NCBI GenBank assembly: GCA_023135215.1
Contig: JAGLTP010000357.1
Span: 1-21,081 of the forward strand
DNA from: Candidatus Heimdallarchaeota archaeon
GTDB taxonomy: Archaea; Asgardarchaeota; Heimdallarchaeia; Heimdallarchaeales; Heimdallarchaeaceae
Length of the DNA: 21,081 nucleotides
Direction of reading: 5' to 3'
Shown here: in pieces, positions 14,881 through 21,081 of the stretch
Layout of the letters: the number at the start of each line of letters is the position of its first letter
How positions within the stretch are numbered: the first letter of the stretch is position 1
Made by a program: the position numbers and the translations under genes
Notes under the pieces: generated by a model
The model's input: only the letters and a program-made list of their open reading frames with translations
Database searches by the model: none
Told to the model about the DNA's origin: nothing

Positions 14881-14991
14881 TTATGCTTCCTTTTCTTCTT
14901 TACCAACACTAAATGCGTGATAGAACAAACCAAAAACCACAGCGATTACTAAAGCAATTATCGTTAAGGTAAATATGACGTTGAAATCCAT
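14881..14991 (-). CDS. 36-residue single-span membrane microprotein, OST4-like
   Basis: A minus-strand frame begins MDFNVIFTLTIIAL, has one hydrophobic span (about 3-23), then FYHAF (23-27) and a charged tail ending GKEEKEA, and closes with tandem TAA codons. Length, topology (short acidic start, single span, charged end) and a Tyr-His-Ala at residues 24-26 match yeast Ost4 as I recall it: 36 residues with Tyr-His-Ala at 25-27. Ost4 is a subunit of the oligosaccharyltransferase that glycosylates Asn-X-Ser/Thr, bound next to the catalytic STT3. An in-frame ATG at 15021 would add ten residues (MEIKLLHPIT). No Shine-Dalgarno is seen. TATA-like sequences lie at about 15020-15030 and 15055-15067. 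A chance microprotein with a similar motif is the alternative. Confidence 0.6.
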   Translation of the reverse strand: MDFNVIFTLTIIALVIAVVFGLFYHAFSVGKEEKEA

Positions 14992-15143
14992 TGTAATCGG
15001 GTGAAGCAGCTTTATCTCCATTAATAAGCTTTTCGACCAAAATGTGATTTCACAAATTTAATCATTCGTAGATTATGTTAAGTGATTTTTAAAGAATCAA
15101 ATATACAATTTTCTTAGATTTATAATTCGTAAAATCAGAACCT

Positions 15144-17264
15144 CTAATCAACGTATATATTCTTAACAAGTCCTTTAGTTGCATCTTTATATTTTACTTT
15201 TTCAATAGATTTAGCAACAATTTCTAGACTGTTAAGAAAAGGGTTTTTGTTTACTTTACCGCTAATTAGGAGTTCAGAATTAACGAAACCTTTGTTTTTA
15301 AGATGTGTATAGGGAACCTTACTTGATTCCTGTTCTTCCACCATTCTCGAAGCTGAATCTGCAGATAAACCAAGAATTATCTCCGCTAATTTGCCTGCAC
15401 AAAAAACATTGATATTTCCAGTACCATCATTAACAACAAACGTGAATAGAATACGATTTATGGGTTCTTCTACAGTACCGTGTTCTGCGCAAAGATATTG
15501 GTTATTCTCATCTTTAACCTTTTTTTTGCACAAAGGACACAATTCATATACAAATGGTTTTTCTACTAGTTTCACTACTGTTGCTTGTATTGTTACATCA
15601 TCACCTTCATTGATATCTTCTATATCTTGGATTGACTGCTCGTAGGTACTAGTATCTGACACATTTAGACTTGATACAAAACCTTGCGGATTTGAAGAAT
15701 TGTCCAATGCTTTCTTGATAATGGTATTTCGTGCGATGAGTAGCCCTATTCCATATCCAGTATCTGCTTTAATTCTAGCATGCAAGATTTCTATAGTATC
15801 TCCAACTGATAAATCATGGAGTTTGTCAACATTCTCTCGCCAACAAGTAATACGAATATCAGCAGTATTATCCTCAATTTTGAAGTTTAGCATTCTCACC
15901 ATTTCCTTCTCTTTAGTCTCTATTTCCTGAATTGGGCCCAATTCAGTAATAATACCCTTGATATTTACTTCTGTTTCTTCTTCAGATAAGTTATTTATGT
16001 TTGAAAATTCCACAATATATTGTTTTAACTGATCAAGTTCACCTTCTTCAATATCAATCTGGGTTTGCTTTCCGCAATGGATTTCAATTTCCTCAAATCT
16101 ACCTTTTCTAGTAAAACCATTGAATATGGTGAAAAGTTTGTCAGTATCCTCTTCATTTACTAATTGTGTTTTATCATCCCATAAAACAATTCTAATGATA
16201 CCTGAACTATCTGTTATTGTTAAATTTCTTACTTTTCCTTTAGATCCATTTTCTCTAGAAAACTCATGTAATGAACTAACATCAGCAATTAAACCCTTTA
16301 TTGATACTAGTTTGTTAAGTTCACTTATCTGATTGATTTTTAATAACTGATTTTCTACTCCTTTCATAGAACCGATAAAACCCTTCTTGACAACAATATC
16401 TGCTATTCCAGTTATCTTCGAAATACTACTATATCTGTTTGAATGGAGCTCAACAAAGCCTCTTAATCCAATTTTAGTGGCAAGGCCTACAATTTCAATT
16501 ATATCCCCCAATACAAAAGCATCGAGTTTTTCCGCTTTTTCATTCCAGAAATTTATGTAAATTTCCCCCGTTTCATCCCCAATAACAAGACCTTGCTTTT
16601 GTCCTTTTGTTCCATCAGAACGTTCAAATTCCAGCTTATCATCTATCTGAGTTATTTTCCCTCTAATAGAAACATCTATTTCGTTTCCTTTTATATCTTG
16701 AATTTTAGTGTGCGTTGGTTTGGAGTCAGGCAATTCATCATCCTTAATTCCAGAGGGTCGGATTTGTAATTGGCTTCTAGTCCCTAGGTGTACTTCTGTA
16801 GAACCATCCCTTCCAAGACGAGTATATCCATTGAAAATTCGAATTGGATCCCCCGTTTTACAATTACTATTTTGTAGTTCTCCAGTTTTTTCATCCCAGA
16901 AAACTATTCTGATAGAACCAGTTTTGTCTTCTATAATTATCGATTGTAATACACCGTCTGTTCCATCTTTTCTTTTAAAGGAATGACTATCATATAATCT
17001 TACTATTCTTCCCAAAAGACTCACATTGTTAAGATCTGGTACAAGCTGATCAATTTTAATTACGGACTGTTCTTTTACTGGAGGTTCAGATGATAAATCG
17101 ACACCCATTTCTCGTGCAACGATGTGTGCTGCACCCAGTTCCGTAACAAATTCACCTAGTTCATCCATCTTTTTATTAATCAATTGATGGATTTCCTCTT
17201 TTCCTATTCCAGCTTCTATTGATATGGTTTCTATAATCTCTTTCAAGGATCGCTGGTTTGACAT
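15144..17264 (-). CDS. rpa: replication protein A, single chain with five OB folds and a zinc finger
   Basis: A 706-residue single-stranded-DNA-binding protein. After a helical N-terminal region (1-75), four related OB-fold repeats are visible at about 80-168, 196-283, 318-403 and 432-515. Each carries the signature of a basic turn followed by a D-x-(T/S)-G or similar and an aromatic strand: IEDKTGSIRIVFWDEK (111-126), IGDETGEIYINFWNEK (228-243), ITDSSGIIRIVLWDDK (350-365) and FKIEDNTADIRITCW. A fifth, larger OB (about 552-690) holds the zinc site Cys576, Cys579, Cys592 and His595, as in the C-terminal domain of eukaryotic RPA70 and euryarchaeal RPAs. It functions in replication and repair. 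No Shine-Dalgarno precedes the ATG. The upstream gene ends 13 nt before it on the same strand, so they are probably cotranscribed. Confidence 0.93.
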   Translation of the reverse strand: MSNQRSLKEIIETISIEAGIGKEEIHQLINKKMDELGEFVTELGAAHIVAREMGVDLSSEPPVKEQSVIKIDQLVPDLNNVSLLGRIVRLYDSHSFKRKDGTDGVLQSIIIEDKTGSIRIVFWDEKTGELQNSNCKTGDPIRIFNGYTRLGRDGSTEVHLGTRSQLQIRPSGIKDDELPDSKPTHTKIQDIKGNEIDVSIRGKITQIDDKLEFERSDGTKGQKQGLVIGDETGEIYINFWNEKAEKLDAFVLGDIIEIVGLATKIGLRGFVELHSNRYSSISKITGIADIVVKKGFIGSMKGVENQLLKINQISELNKLVSIKGLIADVSSLHEFSRENGSKGKVRNLTITDSSGIIRIVLWDDKTQLVNEEDTDKLFTIFNGFTRKGRFEEIEIHCGKQTQIDIEEGELDQLKQYIVEFSNINNLSEEETEVNIKGIITELGPIQEIETKEKEMVRMLNFKIEDNTADIRITCWRENVDKLHDLSVGDTIEILHARIKADTGYGIGLLIARNTIIKKALDNSSNPQGFVSSLNVSDTSTYEQSIQDIEDINEGDDVTIQATVVKLVEKPFVYELCPLCKKKVKDENNQYLCAEHGTVEEPINRILFTFVVNDGTGNINVFCAGKLAEIILGLSADSASRMVEEQESSKVPYTHLKNKGFVNSELLISGKVNKNPFLNSLEIVAKSIEKVKYKDATKGLVKNIYVD

Positions 17265-17277
17265 ACATTAAACAACT

Positions 17278-18564
17278 CTATTTAATTTGTATAAATCTTG
17301 TGTTTGATTGAATTGTAGAGAAACTATCGCTTTTTAATAGTTCTTTACGTTTTTTGGTCATAATTTGAAATATTTCTGCTTTTTTATTAATCAGTGGGTA
17401 TAGGAATTTGAAATCTTGAATAAAAATGGATAGAAAAGATATCCAACGAGTACCATCGCCAATAGCTTGAATCTGATATGTTTTAATATAAGGTACTTTG
17501 TTGTATAATTCCAATAATTCTTTATCAGATATAACTAGAAGAGTCATTAACTCGTCGCTTTCAATCACCATGCGTGGATCGATAATTCCTTGATCCTTAA
17601 GCTTAGTTTTAGCACGGAACAAGGTTCGTGTAGAAATACTGTATTTTTGCGATATTTCAGTAATATCAGGTTTTTTGAAATCAATTTCGCAGTTCCTCAT
17701 AAGGTGAAGAACGTATTCCTTATTCACGATTGCTTCAAGTTTAACGTTGTTATTACTACAAATACTTGGACTTGTTTTTGTTTTTTCGATTTTTACATGC
17801 TCTTGCCAATCTTGTATTGAAATACCATGATTCAATGCTTTTACATTACAAGATATCTTCTTGTTCAAAACGTAGAAAAGTGAATTATCTTTAATTTTTT
17901 TGACCATAACACCTTGTGCGAGTTTAAAATTTGGAAAAAGAGTATATTCATCAAAGAAAAGAATATCCTCCTTATTCTTAGATACATTGCTAAAAGAGAA
18001 GAACTCATAAGAATCAACTCTTTTATAATCAACTAAGCTCCCAAGAAAAATACCTTTGGTTTTTAGATTTTTTATAATTACACTCACTTTTTTCTGTGAA
18101 ATATCAAGTTTGCTTGCTATTTCCTTGTTTAATATAGACGGGTCTTTATTTATCCATTCAATAATCTTCTTTTCTAAATAACCAAAACGAGGTTTAGTGT
18201 TTCCCCTTAGTAGAGTTCTTTCAAAATATTGAACTACATTATTAAAATTCATATCTCTTGAATAAATGAAATCGTGAAATTTTTTAACTTGGTACCAAAA
18301 ATCTCTATAGCCCACAAATTTCCATAGAACATTGAATTCAATTTGTCTATTATTAAAAAAATATCTTAAAAAAATATTAACAAATTTATCTCTAAGCTTA
18401 GATGAAAATTGAGGTAAACTATCACGAAACAAATTTCTGACTTTAGTGGTTGAGAATTGATTGATTTTAAGTCGAAAATCACTAGCTTCTGTTACACCAC
18501 TCAGCAATTCATTAATTAAACGTAAGACGTTACTATTGAGATCATAGTTATCACTAAGAATCAT
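17278..18564 (-). CDS. protein with two helix-turn-helix segments, probable transcription regulator
   Basis: A 428-residue protein of no family I recognise. The first HTH is at about 129-178 (LEKKIIEWI, then NKEIASKLDISQKKVSVII). A second is at about 296-333 (ITEISQKYSISTRTLFRAKT). They are separated by about 120 residues with no recognisable fold, and the C terminus is rich in hydrophobic strands. The frame stays open to GTG 18600, but a TATAAATA box at 18587-18594 lies inside that extension and predicts transcription from about 18564, exactly the ATG I chose. The transcript would be leaderless, and the hydrophobic leader KYLISIVLL would not be translated. It sits between the OST48-like gene and rpa on one strand. 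Its targets are unknown. Confidence 0.7.
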   Translation of the reverse strand: MILSDNYDLNSNVLRLINELLSGVTEASDFRLKINQFSTTKVRNLFRDSLPQFSSKLRDKFVNIFLRYFFNNRQIEFNVLWKFVGYRDFWYQVKKFHDFIYSRDMNFNNVVQYFERTLLRGNTKPRFGYLEKKIIEWINKDPSILNKEIASKLDISQKKVSVIIKNLKTKGIFLGSLVDYKRVDSYEFFSFSNVSKNKEDILFFDEYTLFPNFKLAQGVMVKKIKDNSLFYVLNKKISCNVKALNHGISIQDWQEHVKIEKTKTSPSICSNNNVKLEAIVNKEYVLHLMRNCEIDFKKPDITEISQKYSISTRTLFRAKTKLKDQGIIDPRMVIESDELMTLLVISDKELLELYNKVPYIKTYQIQAIGDGTRWISFLSIFIQDFKFLYPLINKKAEIFQIMTKKRKELLKSDSFSTIQSNTRFIQIK

Positions 18565-18586
18565 TAATAGAACAATTGAAATTAAA

Positions 18587-18594
18587 TATTTATA
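18587..18594 (-). promoter_or_regulatory. TATA box of the two-HTH protein gene
   Basis: Read on the minus strand, TATAAATA is centred about 26 nt before the ATG at 18564, which predicts a leaderless transcript. It decides the start against GTG 18600. Confidence 0.6.
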
Positions 18595-18603
18595 CACCAC
18601 TTT

Positions 18604-19704
18604 TTACTGTTTTATCGTAATTGATGTTTTTCTTGCATTTTTATACTTATAAAGAATGAATGCATACCCAAAAACTACAATCGAAAAAGCAGCAATAACT
18701 AAAGCGTAATAACTAAAAGCCCAGATAGCGGGAGGAGAAACTTCAGGATGGGGTGTATAATTTAACAACCATAGGATGATATTTTTCCATAGTTTAAGAT
18801 TATCCAATTGATCAAGCCAAATATTATCTTCTATTATTTCTTGGTTACTAAACATTATCGTTGAACCCGATAAAACTACTCGGGAGTTATCCAATTCCTT
18901 AGCTAGGAGCCATGTTAGAAAATTGTTCACTGGGTCTCTAAAAATATGATAAGTTTCATCTACTGCATATGAGGTCACAGGAGTTGTAGCTATTCCTATT
19001 CTTCTAGATTCTGGTTCTTCGATTCCTAAGCTTATTGAAGAAGAATAGATTAGCAAGTCTTCTATTTTCGTTTCCTGGTTAAAAAGTGTCTCATTGATTG
19101 TTGCTTCGTCCATAATAAACTCTTCAGTTTCTTCTGGGTAATTGAGAGAAACGTAACTGTCATTGTCATAGGTACTTAGAAAATCATCAACTATCACATC
19201 AGAGTAAGATGCGTTTACAGCAAATCTTATTCGAGCTGAACTTATTTTATTATTTCTACTAGCAAGTAAATCATTAATCGATTCTACGTGACCTGTAATG
19301 TTAACATTTTGAGTCAAAGGATTACATAGAAGAAATAATGCGCCCCCAAGTTCTACAAAATCCAGAATAGAGTCCATTTCCGAAGTTGTGAGTTGATCTT
19401 CTTCCTTAATTCCTGGATTTGTTAGGATTAATAAATCAACACCTTGTAGGTTAGTTGAGTTAAACTCGGATTCTTGATTAAATAATAATTCAATCTCAAT
19501 ATTAGGAGTAATGTTTTGTGGTAAAAGAGAATTGAGAGAATCTAGAGCCCCATTCATTAAGGTTCTATTGTAATATTGTCCATGAGATTCATCATATAGC
19601 ACCACATATTTCAGATTTGTATCCCCACTAATGTTTTGATAAATGGGTGCATATAACATTGGCATAAAACATAAAATTACTAGAATGATTGAATGTTTCC
19701 TCAT
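18604..19704 (-). CDS. GIFT-domain membrane protein, OST48/Wbp1-like or GldG-like
   Basis: A 366-residue protein with an N-terminal signal peptide (about 5-20), an extracytoplasmic Rossmann-like region and one C-terminal membrane span (about 332-352) followed by a short basic tail (YKYKNARK). The Rossmann region shows YVVLYDESHG (33-42), VDLLILTNPG (89-98), the glycine turn FVELGGALFLLCNP (116-129), and SRVVLSGSTIMFSN (274-287) followed by WKNIILWLL (306-314). This order and spacing match the GIFT fold of IFT52, GldG and OST48/Wbp1; as I recall, OST48 has an equivalent ARVIFSGSLDFFSD segment. The middle beta-sandwich of OST48 is not obvious and no ABC-transporter partner is adjacent. Several N-X-S/T sites lie in the outer part. 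A TATA-like CTAAATATAC lies about 45-50 nt upstream. Confidence 0.6.
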   Translation of the reverse strand: MRKHSIILVILCFMPMLYAPIYQNISGDTNLKYVVLYDESHGQYYNRTLMNGALDSLNSLLPQNITPNIEIELLFNQESEFNSTNLQGVDLLILTNPGIKEEDQLTTSEMDSILDFVELGGALFLLCNPLTQNVNITGHVESINDLLASRNNKISSARIRFAVNASYSDVIVDDFLSTYDNDSYVSLNYPEETEEFIMDEATINETLFNQETKIEDLLIYSSSISLGIEEPESRRIGIATTPVTSYAVDETYHIFRDPVNNFLTWLLAKELDNSRVVLSGSTIMFSNQEIIEDNIWLDQLDNLKLWKNIILWLLNYTPHPEVSPPAIWAFSYYALVIAAFSIVVFGYAFILYKYKNARKTSITIKQ

Positions 19705-19810
19705 ATTATCCCGTCTTAAGCGATTTGTTAGGATGTTAAAGAAAGTATATTTAGATTTTTCGCCCTTAGCGGATTTTCACTATTAAAATTTTATCTACAC
19801 AAAACACAAA

Positions 19811-19819
19811 TCTTAAAAG
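19811..19819 (+). promoter_or_regulatory. tRNA-Thr TATA box
   Basis: TCTTAAAAG is centred about 29 nt before the first base of the mature tRNA, as expected for archaeal tRNA promoters. Confidence 0.5.
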
Positions 19820-19843
19820 TTTTTTACATAGGTTATCTAAATA

Positions 19844-19919
19844 GCCTCGATAGCTCAGTTGGTAGAGCGCTTCCTTGGTAAGGCAGAGGTCAGGGGTTCA
19901 ATCCCCCTTCGAGGCTCCA
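19844..19919 (+). tRNA. tRNA-Thr (anticodon GGT)
   Basis: A 76-nt tRNA with perfect acceptor stem GCCTCGA/TCGAGGC and D arm GCTCAGTTGGTAGAGC. The anticodon loop TTGGTAA has anticodon GGT, the T arm is AGGGG-TTCAATC-CCCCT, the discriminator is T and CCA is encoded. The anticodon stem CTTCC/GGCAG has a T-C mismatch at its middle pair (29:41), while the other four pairs are standard. The tRNA lies alone in front of nadE, with 76 nt between them. Confidence 0.95.
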
Positions 19920-19995
19920 AACTGCTTTAGGGTGCATATGTCAAACTTTTAAAAAACTCAAGGAATTTGTTCTCAGGGATAAGCGGTTGTAAATT

Positions 19996-20778
19996 ATGAA
20001 ACTCTATAAAGATTCCCAAGAAGAAATTATTAAACAGCTTGTAGATTTCATTAGACAGGAGGTTGAAAAATCAAGAACTAACGGTATAGTTTGTGGTCTT
20101 AGTGGCGGTATTGATTCTGCTGTAGTAGCTTATTTATCCATACGTGCAATTGGTAATGAAAAAGTTTCATTATTTCATCTTCCTGAAGATGAATTAGAGC
20201 TTGTGCATACTGAAGATGCTAAACTTATCGCAAAGGAATTGAATACAGAATTAGAAATCATAAACATAACATCTATGCTTAAAGAAATAACAAATACAAT
20301 TCCTGAAATAGAAAACAATCTTTTAGCCAAAGGTAATTTAAAAGCTAGAATAAGAGCTATAATTCTGTATTCTATTGCAAACCTAGAAAATAAACTAGTC
20401 ATAGGAACATCAAATAAATCTGAAATATCTATAGGATATGGTACTAAGTATGGAGACTTAGCTGCAGATTTCTTTCCTTTGGGGGATATTTATAAAACCC
20501 GTATATTTGAAATTGCAAAATGTCTCGAAATTAATCAACGTATAATAACTAAAGCTCCTACTGCAGGACTCTGGGCAAATCAAACCGATGAAAAAGAAAT
20601 AGGAACATCATATGAAAAACTGGATTCTTTTCTAAGGGGGTATGAGCTTAAGCAAGACGAGGGTGTCCTTGCCAAAGATTTGAATTTAAATGCAGATCAA
20701 ATTAAGAGAATCAAGGATTTAATAAAAAATAGTCAACATAAAAGAGAAATGCCAAAAACATATAGAATAGAAGAATGA
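19996..20778 (+). CDS. nadE: NH3-dependent NAD+ synthetase
   Basis: A 260-residue enzyme of the last NAD step: nicotinate adenine dinucleotide plus ATP and ammonia gives NAD, AMP and PPi. The PP-loop SGGIDS is at 36-41, the GTSNKSE motif at 137-143 and GDLAADFFPLGDIYKT at 153-168, where an acidic pair binds magnesium. PTAGLWANQTDEKEIG (188-203) is the substrate-binding loop near the C-terminal end. It has the usual length for the single-domain ammonia-dependent form, lacking the glutaminase domain of the larger glutamine-dependent enzymes. The start is the ATG at 19996; no clear Shine-Dalgarno or TATA box was seen. It follows tRNA-Thr and precedes an unrelated membrane-protein gene. Confidence 0.95.
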   Translation: MKLYKDSQEEIIKQLVDFIRQEVEKSRTNGIVCGLSGGIDSAVVAYLSIRAIGNEKVSLFHLPEDELELVHTEDAKLIAKELNTELEIINITSMLKEITNTIPEIENNLLAKGNLKARIRAIILYSIANLENKLVIGTSNKSEISIGYGTKYGDLAADFFPLGDIYKTRIFEIAKCLEINQRIITKAPTAGLWANQTDEKEIGTSYEKLDSFLRGYELKQDEGVLAKDLNLNADQIKRIKDLIKNSQHKREMPKTYRIEE

Positions 20779-20839
20779 GAACCATAACATAAAGTGATAC
20801 CAAAAAGCCCTTCTATTGGATCACTAATAATTTTCGTTG

Positions 20840-20852
20840 AGTATTTAATATT
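20840..20852 (+). promoter_or_regulatory. TATA-like box of the terminal membrane-protein gene
   Basis: An AT-rich TATTTAATATTA stretch lies about 30-35 nt before the ATG at 20880 and would leave little or no leader. Confidence 0.3.
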
Positions 20853-20879
20853 ATCTGATAATACAAGTATGAATGTCTT

Positions 20880-21081
20880 ATGGCGATTGATATTGGAAAC
20901 GATTTCCTTCAACGGCTTATTGTTATAATGCAGTATGTATTAATTTATATTGCAAAGGCTGTAATGTGGATAGGATTAATGATAGTTTCCAAACAGGTAA
21001 TAGACTTATTTACGCAAGTTAGACGGAGAGATAAATTTGCTACAATTATAAAAGGAATAATCATGATATTGCTTTCTATCA
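20880..21081 (+). CDS. partial membrane protein, cut by the window end
   Basis: An open frame of 67 codons runs to the window edge. The first residues are MAIDIGNDFLQRL, followed by a long hydrophobic stretch (about 13-43), a basic loop QVRRRDK (about 50-56) and the start of another hydrophobic segment. The frame upstream is closed by a TAA at 20859, so the ATG at 20880 is the only good start. No family can be recognised from the visible part. Confidence 0.6.
   Translation, partial: MAIDIGNDFLQRLIVIMQYVLIYIAKAVMWIGLMIVSKQVIDLFTQVRRRDKFATIIKGIIMILLSI

Noticed and set aside
20869..20928. 19-codon frame starting MNVLW before the last gene
   Set aside because: It overlaps the terminal membrane-protein frame, is very short and has no ribosome binding site.
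1..21081. CRISPR arrays, insertion sequences and prophage genes
   Set aside because: No regularly spaced repeats, transposase or integrase motifs or phage structural genes were seen anywhere in the window.

Overview
The window is archaeal chromosome, with roughly one third G+C by eye. The evidence is a ribosomal/RNA-polymerase block in archaeal order (rpoD, eL18, uL13, uS9), Orc1/Cdc6, an RFC small clamp-loader subunit, a zinc-ribbon TFB and a multi-OB replication protein A. Many genes also have TATA boxes about 25 nt before the start codon, giving leaderless or near-leaderless transcripts. Candidate relatives of eukaryotic oligosaccharyltransferase subunits, a sequon-rich surface protein and a Tad-like pilus motor make an Asgard (Promethearchaeota) lineage my best guess. 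That placement is inference; no marker here proves it.

Layout. 1-3190 (minus): rpoD-eL18-uL13-uS9 followed by rtcA, which sits where other archaea usually have rpoN/rpoK. 3394-3570 (plus): a tiny prepilin-like protein. 3632-3716 (minus): tRNA-Leu(GAG). 3720-3967: an AT-rich regulatory region with repeated CACTT/AAGTG motifs. 3968-5522 (plus): orc1/cdc6 and a small winged-helix gene. 5537-5614 (minus): tRNA-Glu(CTC). 5706-6548 (plus): truA, converging on rfcS (6553-7524, minus). 7664-10569 (plus): a three-gene type IV filament motor, made of a TadA/ArlI-like ATPase and two half-size TadB/TadC-like membrane proteins. 10614-11645 (minus): a divergent TFB. 11962-14877 (plus): a 971-residue secreted, membrane-anchored, sequon-rich protein. 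14881-14991 (minus): a 36-residue single-span membrane protein resembling OST4. 15144-17264 (minus): five-OB RPA. 17278-18564 (minus): a protein with two helix-turn-helix segments. 18604-19704 (minus): a signal-peptide, GIFT-like and TM protein resembling OST48/Wbp1 or GldG. 19844-19919 (plus): tRNA-Thr(GGT). 19996-20778 (plus): nadE. 20880-end: start of an unknown membrane protein.

Three themes link the genes. The first is information processing: ribosome, RNA polymerase, TFB, Orc1, RFC, RPA, tRNAs and TruA. The second is a minimal Tad/Epd-like pilus with the motor and a 40-residue mature pilin encoded about 4 kb apart. The third, and the most interesting, is possible surface N-glycosylation. 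An OST4-like microprotein and an OST48-like protein lie within 5 kb of each other, beside a surface protein carrying about 25 N-X-S/T sequons. No transposons, CRISPR arrays or prophage genes were seen.
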